64,000 nucleotides of DNA from Desulfuromonas thiophila (GTDB lineage: Bacteria; Desulfobacterota; Desulfuromonadia; Desulfuromonadales; Desulfuromonadaceae): the NCBI RefSeq assembly GCF_900101955.1, contig NZ_FNAQ01000013.1, forward strand, positions 1-64,000. The letters run 5' to 3'. The position numbers were made by a program, and so were the translations under genes. The notes beneath the pieces are model-generated. The model saw only the letters and a list, made by a program, of their open reading frames with translations, ran no database searches and was not told the origin of the DNA. Positions 28,741 to 36,993 of this stretch are shown one piece after another (the stretch's first letter is position 1; each line of letters opens with the position of its first letter).

Positions 28741-29031
28741 CGCCGGTAGCGCCGTCTGTGCGATGGCAAGGGCATAAATCAACCGGCGATGTGAAGCATT
28801 AGAAACCTTGCAAGGAAAGAGGGTGTTGTTTATCTTCGATTTTCAGTGCAGGGCGCAGTGTGTGACAGCGCTCCTGCGGGAAGGTCGGTTGGGGAAAGGC
28901 ACCTCCTCATATTATTACCCACACGGAATAGCGAGGAGCCAAAAGTTAGGCAGGTTAGGTATGGTGTCCCCGGAATTTCGCGCAAAATATTATGAATGGA
29001 TTGCCACACACTGCTCGGGGGAGTCATCATC
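28741..29031. other. Gene-poor stretch before the accessory cassette
   Basis: No convincing coding frame. An in-frame 77-codon stretch here ends in the REP-like sequence and looks spurious. The region contains the REP remnant at 28941-28976 and AT-rich sequence with no recognised promoter. Together with the terminator it separates clpB from the hydrolase gene. Confidence 0.6.
28941..28976 (+). repeat. REP-like end sequence, remnant of a RAYT element
   Basis: AAAAGTTAGGCAGG and the following ATGGTGTCCCCGGAATT match the right end of the intact RAYT element at 36908-36941. Only about 36 bases remain, so this is a lone REP or the 3' end of a degraded copy. It lies left of the hydrolase/PP2C/kinase block. 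Confidence 0.7.
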
Positions 29032-30441
29032 ATGCGTCTGATTTTTGTCCACGGCTGGAGCGTCACCAATACTGACACCTACGGCCAACTGCCCGAGGCG
29101 CTGCAAGCCGCCTCATCTGATTACGACCTGCAACTTGATCTGCACCACATCCATCTCGGCAAATACGTCAGCTTTCACGACGAAGTCACTCTTGACGATA
29201 TTGCCCGCGGCCTGCACAAAGCCCTGCACGATCTGCCCGGCAATGCGGATCAGATTCAACCCTTCTCCTGTATCACTCATTCCACCGGCGGCCCGGTGGT
29301 GCGCTACTGGCTTAATCGATTTTATGGCCCGGAAAATCTCAGTGCCACACCGCTGCGCCATCTGGTGATGCTGGCCCCGGCCAACCACGGTTCGTCCCTG
29401 GCCATCCTCGGCAAGCAGCGCGTCGGCCGCATTCAGGCCTGGTTCAACGGCGTCGAGCCGGGGCAGCGGGTGCTTGACTGGCTGTGCCTCGGCAGTGAAG
29501 GGCAGCGCCGCCTCAACGAAAGCGGCCTGCATTACGACTATGCCGCGTACAACGTCTATCCCTTCGTCCTCAGCGGCCAGGGCATTGACCGCAAATTTTA
29601 CGACTTCATCAACAACTACCTGACCGAACCCGGCAGCGATGGCGTCGTCCGTGTATCCGGGGCCAATATGAATTACCGTTTCTTTTCCGTGTGCCAGAGC
29701 GACGAAGTGGTGCGCAAAAAGCCCTATACCACCCGGCTGGTGTATGACGAAAAGCACCCGGTGCGCACTTCGCCCAGCGTGGCGCTGAGGGTCTACAACC
29801 AGTACAGCCATTCCGGCACCACCATGGGCATCATGCGCAGCATCAACAAAGAAAAAGGCGCGGCACAACCGGTGGTCGCGGACATTCTCAAATGCCTGCA
29901 GGTCGAATCATACAGCGCCTACCAGCAACGCGCCGCTGAACTGGCAGCCCTGACCGCAGAAGCCCAGGCCAAAGCCCGCCAGGACAAAACCTGCGAACGC
30001 TACGCCATGCTGGTGTTCCGGGTGCAGGACGATCAGGGCAACAGCTTCAGCAAGGATGATTACGACATCCTGCTCCTCGGCGGCAAAAGCTATCAGCCCA
30101 AGGGGATGCCGAAAAGCTTCCTGCAGGATCGCCAGATGAACGCCAAGACCAGCAACCTGGTGTTTTACATCGATGTCGACCGCTTCCACGAAATCAAGGA
30201 TGGCCTGTTCGGCATCCGTGTCATCGCCCGCCCGCAACAGGGCTTTTCCTATTACCAGTGCGCCGAGTTCCGTTCCGATGGCGTATCACTGACCGATATT
30301 GTCGCGCCCAATCAGACCACCTATGTGGATATCACCCTCAAGCGGTGCGTGGATAAGAATGTGTTCCGTTTTGCGCGTGGGGATGAGAAGCGGGGGAGTT
30401 TTAAAGGGGTGAAGGCTGATGGGGGGGAGATCAATTCTTGA
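29032..30441 (+). CDS. Alpha/beta-hydrolase, lipase-like, with C-terminal domain
   Basis: 469 aa from ATG 29032 (GGGGGAG upstream). MRLIFVHGWS starts an alpha/beta-hydrolase fold. The nucleophile elbow is THSTGGPVV (Ser about 84), a variant of GHSMGG, and LVMLAPANHGSSL follows, the triacylglycerol-lipase/PGAP1-like pattern. A separate C-terminal domain (about 320-455) is predicted beta-rich and unassigned. No signal peptide is seen. It may be a cytoplasmic or secreted lipid-acting effector; I infer this from the fold only. Base composition is close to the core genome, unlike the genes to its right. It has a TGA at 30439-30441. Confidence 0.72.
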   Translation: MRLIFVHGWSVTNTDTYGQLPEALQAASSDYDLQLDLHHIHLGKYVSFHDEVTLDDIARGLHKALHDLPGNADQIQPFSCITHSTGGPVVRYWLNRFYGPENLSATPLRHLVMLAPANHGSSLAILGKQRVGRIQAWFNGVEPGQRVLDWLCLGSEGQRRLNESGLHYDYAAYNVYPFVLSGQGIDRKFYDFINNYLTEPGSDGVVRVSGANMNYRFFSVCQSDEVVRKKPYTTRLVYDEKHPVRTSPSVALRVYNQYSHSGTTMGIMRSINKEKGAAQPVVADILKCLQVESYSAYQQRAAELAALTAEAQAKARQDKTCERYAMLVFRVQDDQGNSFSKDDYDILLLGGKSYQPKGMPKSFLQDRQMNAKTSNLVFYIDVDRFHEIKDGLFGIRVIARPQQGFSYYQCAEFRSDGVSLTDIVAPNQTTYVDITLKRCVDKNVFRFARGDEKRGSFKGVKADGGEINS

Positions 30442-30466
30442 CGGTCGCTAATGCCTGAGATACTCT
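30438..30466 (+). promoter_or_regulatory. Promoter upstream of the PP2C gene
   Basis: TTGACG (30438-30443) and TACTCT (30461-30466) are separated by 17 bases, overlapping the stop of the hydrolase gene. It would give the AT-rich PP2C-kinase-kinase cassette its own transcription start. Confidence 0.5.
30452..30462 (+). repeat. 11-bp direct repeat, left copy
   Basis: TGCCTGAGATA, repeated exactly at 33711-33721. It lies between hydrolase and PP2C, at the left edge of the AT-rich segment. Both copies have GCT(A/G)A a few bases to the left and CTAG a few bases to the right. This could be a target-site or attachment duplication. Confidence 0.45.
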
Positions 30467-30528
30467 AGCGCGGTTAAGGGAATTCTTCTCAAAATTAGCA
30501 TCCTAATCGTCCCCTATGGAGCCAACAC

Positions 30529-31584
30529 ATGTTGAATGATCGTTTGATACGATGGTTCTCCCGCCCTACAGCCGAAAGCGGGGGGAATCTCGTTGCTGAA
30601 ATGCCCGTATTTTTAACCACGGATGTCGGCTTGGTTCGAGAGGAAAATCAGGACCGAGTTGCAATGATGCGAGTGCATGCTGTTTCAAAGCCGTTTGTTG
30701 TTTTAGCTCTTGTGGATGGAATGGGGGGGATGAGAAACGGATCGGAATGTGCTGTTCGTGCCATGTCCGCTTTTCTGTACTCTATCATTCGCTATCGTCA
30801 ACTGGCTCCGGCTAAGCGTCTTGAAGCGGCTGCACATAAAGCAAACGAAGCCGTTTATGAATATTCCAAAGGCGCAGGAGGCGCTACACTGTCAACGCTT
30901 CTCGTGGGATGTGACCATCCAGCGATGACTCTGAATGTTGGAGATAGCAGGATATATGCAACCGTTGCAGATAATAACGAGATCAAGGTGAGTAGGCTGA
31001 CGGTCGATGATTCTTTAGAGGAAGCGGTGGGAGGGCAAGGTAAGGAGCTTTTGCAATTCATCGGAATGGGTAAGGGATTAAAAGCTCATATTGACTCTGT
31101 CCCGGATAATGCTAAACGGCTTCTTGTTACCTCTGACGGTGTTCACTTCATTAGACAAGAATCGCTTTCAGATGTCCTGATCAATGCCAAAACTCTTCCA
31201 GAGATCGCGAGTAATTTGGTTACCTTAGCAAAGTGGGGGGGAGCACCGGATAATGCCTCGCTTGCAGTAACACAACTACCAGAACTTATACAATCTCTTT
31301 CTGGCTCTCAGGATACCGGTGTTGAAGTATGGGATTCTTTTAGCGCCCTGCACGTAATGTGGTTAAAGCCGGACCAGGCAGCTTTGCCTCCAGCTGAGGG
31401 CGGGTGGGAAAAAGCTGAAAAGCTGGAAATAGTGGAAGAAAAAAAGGCCCCTGAAGAAAAACCGGTGAAAAAGCCTAGAAAACCAAGAGGGAAAAAGAAG
31501 GAAACTCCTAAAGAGGAAGCGCCACAACTGACTTTTGAGATTGATTCGAAAGTCAACCCGAAGGAGGAGGACAGCGAAAAATGA
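30529..31584 (+). CDS. PP2C-family protein serine/threonine phosphatase
   Basis: 351 aa. The PP2C motifs are all present: VGLVREENQDRV (33-44), ALVDGMGGMRNG (60-71), GATLSTLLV (118-126), NVGDSRIY (136-143), TSDGVHF (201-207) and PDNASL (240-245). These supply the metal-binding aspartates of the Mn/Mg active site. A tail of about 100 residues is Lys/Glu/Pro-rich and probably disordered, as in regulators that bind a partner. Base use is much more AT-rich than the surroundings. The stop TGA overlaps the kinase start ATG (ATGA), so translation is coupled to the kinase it probably opposes. Confidence 0.9.
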   Translation: MLNDRLIRWFSRPTAESGGNLVAEMPVFLTTDVGLVREENQDRVAMMRVHAVSKPFVVLALVDGMGGMRNGSECAVRAMSAFLYSIIRYRQLAPAKRLEAAAHKANEAVYEYSKGAGGATLSTLLVGCDHPAMTLNVGDSRIYATVADNNEIKVSRLTVDDSLEEAVGGQGKELLQFIGMGKGLKAHIDSVPDNAKRLLVTSDGVHFIRQESLSDVLINAKTLPEIASNLVTLAKWGGAPDNASLAVTQLPELIQSLSGSQDTGVEVWDSFSALHVMWLKPDQAALPPAEGGWEKAEKLEIVEEKKAPEEKPVKKPRKPRGKKKETPKEEAPQLTFEIDSKVNPKEEDSEK

Positions 31585-32636
31585 TTCTTCCAAAACGGTA
31601 TGCCCCGACCGGGGTTTCTAGTGGTGGCGGTATGGGAGATATCATTGAGTGTACTGATGTGCACTTGGAGCGACCTGTTGTACTGAAAATGTTAAAGGAT
31701 GGCGAGGAAAGTCGACGTTTAATAGATGAGCAAAAAGTTCTTATCCAGTTGCGTTCCAAGCATGTAGTCCAGTTATACGACGTTATTACCGTTCAAGACG
31801 GAGGCCAGGAAAAGACTGCGCTAGTCCTAGAGCATATCGAGGGACGGGACCTCGGGGTCGGATCTGTTGAGCGTGGGAAAGCACATCTTTTTACCCTTTG
31901 GCAAATTGCTTGTGGGCTATTAGATATTCATAGACAAGGGGTAATCCATAGAGATATCAAGCCCAACAATATCAGGTATGATACCGATGACGTGATTAAA
32001 ATCCTGGATTTCGGCCTATCAAGAAATACCGGTACAGATGCTCAAACATCTAGCATTATAGGCACTCCGGGGTATATGGCTCCGGAGTTGTTCAGAAGCA
32101 AAGATATTAGCTTTGATCAAGCAATTGATGTGTTTGCATTTGGTGTAATGTCGCTCACCCTAGTTGATAATAATGTCCCTGCTGAGTTGCTAGCTTTGCC
32201 ACCTGGGGCAGTGCCTCCAGGATCATTTTCCACGTTATTGCCTGATTTGCCAGCTGATGTCGTATCAGCTCTTGAGAGCTGTGTGAATACAAATCCCCAA
32301 GAACGGCCCACAATGGAACATGTGGAGGCTGTACTGAGACGGCACCTTCTTTTTAACAGGCATCGTGCGCTTGTGGTTCTCCAAAACGCGACCCATGAGT
32401 TAAGCGCAGCTTCACCAAACATCCGGGTGAAAAGTGAAGATGTCGGATCTATAGAGGTTAATTACAATGGTCTGCAATTTATCGTAACCGCGCTTTCCGG
32501 CAGTGTTTATGTGAATAATTCAGGGATAAATGTCGGCGATGAACTGCCAAATTGCTGTGTCTTGACATTTGGTCCCCCTAATCGACCCAGACGATTTGTT
32601 ACGTTTGATGTTTCGAACCCGGAGGTAATGCCGTGA
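31581..32636 (+). CDS. Serine/threonine protein kinase with FHA-like C-terminus
   Basis: 351 aa. Hanks-type kinase with Gly-rich SGGGMGD, Lys36 in VVLKML, HRDIKPNN (123-130), LDFGLS with DFG at 143-145, and GTPGYMAPE (161-169). All catalytic residues are present, so it should be active. After the kinase (to about 255) is a roughly 95-residue C-terminal domain (SVYVNNSGINVGDELPNC, then VLTFG) resembling the C-terminal half of an FHA domain. That would let it bind phosphothreonine, but the match is by eye. No membrane segment is seen. Coupled to the PP2C gene. Confidence 0.87.
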   Translation: MILPKRYAPTGVSSGGGMGDIIECTDVHLERPVVLKMLKDGEESRRLIDEQKVLIQLRSKHVVQLYDVITVQDGGQEKTALVLEHIEGRDLGVGSVERGKAHLFTLWQIACGLLDIHRQGVIHRDIKPNNIRYDTDDVIKILDFGLSRNTGTDAQTSSIIGTPGYMAPELFRSKDISFDQAIDVFAFGVMSLTLVDNNVPAELLALPPGAVPPGSFSTLLPDLPADVVSALESCVNTNPQERPTMEHVEAVLRRHLLFNRHRALVVLQNATHELSAASPNIRVKSEDVGSIEVNYNGLQFIVTALSGSVYVNNSGINVGDELPNCCVLTFGPPNRPRRFVTFDVSNPEVMP

Positions 32637-33709
32637 TTCAAATTGGCGATATCGTAAGTGGTCGATATCAATTGGTTGATCATATTGGTAGAGGCGGGAT
32701 GCAGGAAGTCTTTCTTGCCAGAGACCAGTTATTGGAAATGGATGTTGCTTTAAAGACTCCCCAAGCTGGTCAAGCGGGAAAGCGTTTCAAAAACAGCGCA
32801 AGAATCGCAGCAAGGGTTAACCATCACAATGTCGCAAAAACACTAGATTACTTTACTGACGCAGGTGTCGAGTATTTGGTCGAGGAATTTGTCCCTGGTG
32901 AAACCTTAGAGGACAAATTGGATCGATTCGGCTGCCTCGATCCCCATCTCGGCGCACGAGTATTGCACCACTTGGCAAAAGGAGTTTCTGCCTCGCATCG
33001 TGTTGGTGTTGTTCACAGGGATTTGAAGCCCAGTAACGTTATGGTGACCGGAGGGGTCAATCTCCAGCACTTGAAAATAACCGACTTTGGGATAGCGACT
33101 CTGACTCAGGAAGTTTTTGATGATGCCGCTAAAGGTGGGGACATTACTCGTTCGACCTCAGGAACCATCAGAGGCGCTCTGCCTTTTATGGCTCCTGAAA
33201 TGATGTTTAGACAACCCGGGGAGGATCCAGGGAGGACAGTCGATATTTGGTCTGTTGGAGCAATGATGTTCAAGTTGCTGACCGGGGAATACCCATTCGG
33301 TGTATACCTTGAAGCTGCGGTAAATGTTAAGAATAGAGATAGAAAATCTTGGCCGAGCTTTATGACCCAGAAAACTCAATTTACTCCGCTGGCTCAAGAG
33401 TTACAGGCATTGGTTGATAGTTGTTTGGAATATGATCCCGAAAACCGGCCTACAGCCCAAGAGCTTGCGGAAAAATGTCAAGATCTGTGCTACTTGTCGG
33501 TTGAAAGGAAAGAAGGAACTGTGAGCAATTTGATACAAAACAGATACAGTGGCTTCATAGATGGACAAGATGAAACGGTCTTTTTCTCCATGGAAAGTGT
33601 ATATGGGACTGTTAAGCCCGATACCGATCAACATAGGCACGTTTGCTATTCTAGTTTTCCCGGCAGGCCCCGTTTTAGAGCACACCCCGTTGTGGTTCTT
33701 AAGGGCTGA
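32633..33709 (+). CDS. Second serine/threonine kinase, cold-shock/OB-like C-terminus
   Basis: 358 aa from GTG 32633, overlapping the previous stop (GTGA). The Gly-rich loop is GRGGMQEVF, Lys41 is in VALKTP, HRDLKPSN is at 128-135, DFG at 151-153 and FMAPEM at 185-190. All catalytic residues are present. Residues about 290-358 (GFIDGQDETVFFSMESV, then SFPGRPRFRAHPVVVL) resemble a cold-shock/OB-fold module, which in other proteins binds nucleic acid; this is a visual match. Two kinases in a row with one phosphatase is unusual. No membrane segment is seen. Confidence 0.87.
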   Translation: MIQIGDIVSGRYQLVDHIGRGGMQEVFLARDQLLEMDVALKTPQAGQAGKRFKNSARIAARVNHHNVAKTLDYFTDAGVEYLVEEFVPGETLEDKLDRFGCLDPHLGARVLHHLAKGVSASHRVGVVHRDLKPSNVMVTGGVNLQHLKITDFGIATLTQEVFDDAAKGGDITRSTSGTIRGALPFMAPEMMFRQPGEDPGRTVDIWSVGAMMFKLLTGEYPFGVYLEAAVNVKNRDRKSWPSFMTQKTQFTPLAQELQALVDSCLEYDPENRPTAQELAEKCQDLCYLSVERKEGTVSNLIQNRYSGFIDGQDETVFFSMESVYGTVKPDTDQHRHVCYSSFPGRPRFRAHPVVVLKG

Positions 33710-33710
33710 T

Positions 33711-33721
33711 TGCCTGAGATA
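33711..33721 (+). repeat. 11-bp direct repeat, right copy
   Basis: TGCCTGAGATA, two bases after the second kinase stop, matches 30452-30462 exactly. The two copies tightly bracket PP2C-kinase-kinase. The region to 33944 holds no gene I can recognise; a minus-strand frame through it also crosses the RAYT remnant and looks spurious. Confidence 0.45.
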
Positions 33722-33944
33722 GAAGCTAGTACATCGTAAATCTTAAAGCCTGGTTTGTTGCAGCCTCACGAATTCGTTTCGATCTTTTTGATCTTGTTCT
33801 TGTGGTCCGCCTGTCAGGCGACCAGACATCCATGTGCCGTCTCAGGGAAACGATGCTCCCGTCTCGGAAGATTGAGTTTGGGCCAACCCGCCAGCCTTGA
33901 AACAGTATATGATGGCGCACAGCCAAGCTTGCGCAGTCCCCGAG

Positions 33945-34154
33945 TTCCGGGGACACCATATCTATCTCTGACATTTGAATTTGATCTGCCACAGTTTGCC
34001 CATGGCTCGAATCGCTCGCATCATCGCACCCGGCTTGCCACACCATGTCACCCAACGGGGGAACCGGCGGCAGCAGACGTTCTTCTGTGACGAAGATTAC
34101 CTTGTCTATCTCGATTTGATGGCCCAGTGGTGCCGGCACTACAAATTCCTTTAA
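33945..34154 (+). pseudogene. Truncated RAYT (REP-associated tyrosine transposase) copy
   Basis: The sequence from TTCCGGGGACACCATATCT to about 34142 is nearly identical to the left end and first 47 codons of the intact element at 36201-36940. The peptide starts at ATG 34002 (MARIARIIAPGLPHH) and then diverges to a stop at 34152-34154, giving about 50 residues without the HUH motif or Tyr, so it is dead. It borders the kinase cassette on the right. Confidence 0.88.
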
Positions 34155-34198
34155 CCCTCCTCCCGCGCAGGTGGGGATCCTGAAGCGATGGAAAGAGT

Positions 34199-35635
34199 TT
34201 ACTCCCCTCCCTCGGTCATCGGGGCATGCTCGCGAAGAAATTCAAGGATGTGATTCAGGGTTGACTGTGAATTGGGCGACAAGGAGAACACGTGTGTTCC
34301 TTCATCCACCCAATACAGCTCAGAGTCGATGATTTCGTCGGCGGCGTGCAGGGCGTCTTCAGTGGGAACATCTCCATCAGCAGTGCCATGCACGATCAAT
34401 GTCGGCGCACTGATTTTATCCAGCGCCATGGGGGGCATCTCCGAGTAATTGCCAAGGTCGGTAAAGGTGCCGTTCACCAGATCTTCGCTGGGCGCCATGC
34501 TTAAAAAGATTCTCCCGAGCATTTCTCCCTTTGAGTCATCGGCTATAACGCTGCGGGCCAGTTCCAGATTCGCTTCGTCATCCATGGTGCTGATCATGCC
34601 GATGAAATGATGGGCCGCTGCCAGCGGGGCGTATTCGTAGAGCGCATTGTAAAGCCACATTCCTCCCTTGAGGCTGAGCAGCGCCATCCAGACTTCCAGA
34701 CTTTCAGAGGCCCCTTCGTCGGTGCCATAGGCCTGGCTGATAGCATCAACCGCCACCAGCGCCCAGGTGCGCTGTGGATGACGGATTGCAAACTGATAGC
34801 TGGGCGGCCCACCCGCGGACGCACCGATGACAGCGATTTGATCAATGCTCAGGCTGTCCAGCAGGGCAGCCAGGGCATCGGCCTGATCTTCCACACTGAG
34901 CCCTGTATGGAGCGGGGTTCCCAAATTGCCGGGACGCGACCAGCACAGAATACGGAACCCCTGATTGTACAGATCGCTGAAGTAGGCCGGTGTGCTGTAA
35001 AAGCTTCCGGGGCCCCCGTGGTTAAATGCGAGGACAGGGCCACTTCCAGCGCTTAAGGCGTATTGGATGGGGCCGACAGCGGTTTCGATGACCTGACTCT
35101 GCGCGGAGAGTTCCTTCAGCCAGTCATCACGCCATGTCGCGTAGTCTGTGGTGGCGGAGTCTATTGTTTCCGGAGCATCGTCGTCCGGAAGTCGGATTCC
35201 ATGCCAGTGATAGCCGGTTGCGCTCGAGAGATCAAAACAGCGCTGATCCCTGCGGAATGTTCCCTGGAGTGTCATCCCCTCATCTGTGGTCGTCAGGCTT
35301 AATTGATCTCCTTTCAACTGGCCGTTTGCGACCACTTCATTCTTCACGGTGTCTCTTGCTTCAACATGCCGTGACTGGATATGCAGCTCCCACAGACTTA
35401 AGCTGACCGAAGTCGCGACGGAACGGTACCCGGCATTGCAGGAGGAAAATTGCCATGCCGTGTCATTAGTATCCACAGTGTTGTCTTCCATCGTCCGGTA
35501 GACACCCCAGCGTTGTGTCTCTTGCGGGTCTTTGTGATGATCGGAGCTGCATCCGGTGAATAGCAGAACCAGTAAAAGCGTTACGCATCGCAACACGAAG
35601 GGGGCTGTCGGGACATTGTGAGATTGACGTGACAT
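34199..35635 (-). CDS. Alpha/beta-hydrolase lipoprotein
   Basis: 478 aa. N-terminal signal with lipobox LLFTGC (Cys29), so it should be lipidated and face the periplasm. Residues about 190-470 form an alpha/beta-hydrolase: FNHGGPGS near the start, the nucleophile elbow GASAGG, Asp in TLIVHGTADGDVP, and His in DEGTHVFSL. The domain resembles prolyl-aminopeptidase/esterase-type hydrolases. The N-terminal 160 residues are unassigned. ATG 35635 has GAGGAGGTC upstream. Substrate unknown. It lies between two RAYT remnants and may be accessory. Confidence 0.78.
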   Translation of the reverse strand: MSRQSHNVPTAPFVLRCVTLLLVLLFTGCSSDHHKDPQETQRWGVYRTMEDNTVDTNDTAWQFSSCNAGYRSVATSVSLSLWELHIQSRHVEARDTVKNEVVANGQLKGDQLSLTTTDEGMTLQGTFRRDQRCFDLSSATGYHWHGIRLPDDDAPETIDSATTDYATWRDDWLKELSAQSQVIETAVGPIQYALSAGSGPVLAFNHGGPGSFYSTPAYFSDLYNQGFRILCWSRPGNLGTPLHTGLSVEDQADALAALLDSLSIDQIAVIGASAGGPPSYQFAIRHPQRTWALVAVDAISQAYGTDEGASESLEVWMALLSLKGGMWLYNALYEYAPLAAAHHFIGMISTMDDEANLELARSVIADDSKGEMLGRIFLSMAPSEDLVNGTFTDLGNYSEMPPMALDKISAPTLIVHGTADGDVPTEDALHAADEIIDSELYWVDEGTHVFSLSPNSQSTLNHILEFLREHAPMTEGGE

Positions 35636-35923
35636 TCTTTGACCTCCTCGGAGTTGGAAAATAAAAAAGGTCAGTCCAAGAATCAGCTTTGGCCAGCGGC
35701 GATGAAAATCGCAAGCGAAGAGAGGACAACCAGAGGATTGATCACGGGCTGTATTGATGGAGAGATTGTCTCAGTAACTTTGCTGTCCATCGGCAGATGA
35801 ATCTGCCCGCTTTGCCTTTGAGTGATCAAGATGTCGCGCCTCTGCAGGAGATTTTGCCCACGAGGAGGTCTGGAGTGCTCTGTGACATCCCCTTTGCCCA
35901 TGAAAATGATGGGCCCCTCCATA
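35636..35923. other. Intergenic region without recognised gene
   Basis: About 290 bases between the lipoprotein start and the peptidase M3 fragment. Only short frames without coding character are seen. The lipoprotein promoter should lie here, but no good match was found. Confidence 0.5.
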
Positions 35924-36200
35924 TCATGGCACAGGGGCCATGGGGTACTGCCCAAGAAACTCCAGATAGGCGTCCACCGACCATTTCCGGCCGAGGAAAT
36001 CTGCAATCGATTTGTTTTCGTACCGGGTCAAATCAGGCTCACAGATGTGGTGTTTAATCTCCGCACCGGTTTCTGCATCCAGCAGCCCTTCGCGACTCTG
36101 CTCGAAGCGGGTGATTAAATCGTGTACAATGGCCAGTGACCACAGGTAGGAATAATAGCCCGCCTCGTACCCGCCGGCAAGATGCTCGAACCGCGGCCTG
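35924..36200 (-). pseudogene. C-terminal remnant of an M3-family metallopeptidase
   Basis: Minus-strand reading, stop TGA at 35924-35926. The 3'-most codons encode RPRFEHLAGGYEAGYYSYLWS, then roughly 65 more residues to SVDAYLEFLGQYPMAPVP. The GGYxAGYYSY stretch is the hallmark C-terminal motif of M3 peptidases (Dcp/OpdA/PepF type). The zinc-binding HExxH part would be upstream, but the frame ends at the left end of the RAYT element (36201), so the gene was cut by insertion or deletion. It is not in the ordinary list of complete genes because it has no start. Confidence 0.78.
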
Positions 36201-36940
36201 TTCCGGGGACACCATATCTATCTTTGACGTTCGAATTTCACCTGCTACAGTTTGCCCATGGCTCGAATCGCTCGCATCATCGCACCCGGCTTGCCACACC
36301 ATGTCACCCAACGGGGGAACCGGCGGCAGCAGACGTTCTTCTGTGACGAAGATTACCTTGTCTATCTCGATTTGATGGCCCAGTGGTGCCGGCACTACAA
36401 CGTTGCCGTCTGGGCCTGGTGTCTGATGCCGAACCATGTTCATCTGATTGCCGTTCCGCAGGCTGCGGAGGGGCTGCCCCGCGCCGTTGGAGAAGCCCAT
36501 CGCCGTTATACCCGGCATATCAATTTTCGGGAAAACTGGCGCGGGCACCTGTGGCAGGGGCGCTTTGCCTCGTTTCCCATGGATGAACAGTACCTTCTCG
36601 CCACAGCACGCTATATCGAAATGAATCCGGTTGCTGCCGGTCTGGCGGCGCAGCCCGAAGACTACCGCTGGAGCAGTGCCAGAGCCCATCTTGCCGGCAA
36701 AGACGATGAGCTGGTCAATGTCGCGCCGCTTCTGGAGTTGGTGCCTGATTGGCGGCAGTTTCTGAAATTGTCCACCAGCGAAGAGCTTGATCTGCTGTAC
36801 CGCCACGAGCGTACCGGTCGACCGATGGGCGACAGTGGCTTTGTCGAGAAATTGGAACAAGCACTGGGGCGGGTATTGCAGCCGCAGAAACCTGGCCCCA
36901 GGAAGAAAAGTTAGGCAGGTTAGATGTGGTGTCCCCGGAA
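36201..36940 (+). mobile_element. REP-associated tyrosine transposase (RAYT) element
   Basis: About 740 bp with imperfect terminal inverted repeats TTCCGGGGACACCATATCT (36201-36219) and its reversed partner at 36922-36940 (two mismatches). Related ends occur at 33945 and 28941-28976. It contains a single transposase gene and interrupts a peptidase M3 gene. RAYT elements relate to IS200/IS605 Y1 transposases and mobilise REP sequences. Confidence 0.8.
36258..36914 (+). CDS. REP-associated tyrosine transposase
   Basis: 218 aa. Start ATG 36258 (MARIARIIAPGLPHHVTQRG) is typical of RAYTs. MPNHVHLIAV (residues about 58-67) contains the HUH metal motif, and RYIEMNPVAAG supplies the probable catalytic Tyr (about 117). 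The C-terminal quarter is basic. It should nick single-stranded REP DNA. It appears complete, in contrast to the copy at 33945-34154. Confidence 0.9.
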   Translation: MARIARIIAPGLPHHVTQRGNRRQQTFFCDEDYLVYLDLMAQWCRHYNVAVWAWCLMPNHVHLIAVPQAAEGLPRAVGEAHRRYTRHINFRENWRGHLWQGRFASFPMDEQYLLATARYIEMNPVAAGLAAQPEDYRWSSARAHLAGKDDELVNVAPLLELVPDWRQFLKLSTSEELDLLYRHERTGRPMGDSGFVEKLEQALGRVLQPQKPGPRKKS

Positions 36941-36964
36941 TTCCGGAATTCCTTGGTCCTCTAG

Positions 36965-36993
36965 TTGACACAATCCAGCACCTCTCCTATTAT
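36965..36993 (+). promoter_or_regulatory. parDE promoter
   Basis: TTGACA (36965-36970), 17 bases, TATTAT (36988-36993): a near-perfect sigma-70 promoter. The -10 box overlaps the operator palindrome, as is typical for self-repressed antitoxin operons. Confidence 0.88.

Noticed and set aside
28808-29041. 77-codon plus-strand frame left of the hydrolase
   Set aside because: It runs through the REP remnant, has no ribosome-binding site or coding bias, and overlaps the better-supported hydrolase start.
33726-34139. 137-codon minus-strand frame
   Set aside because: It reads antisense through the RAYT remnant; the same peptide stretch recurs antisense to the intact element, so it is a by-product of the repeat.
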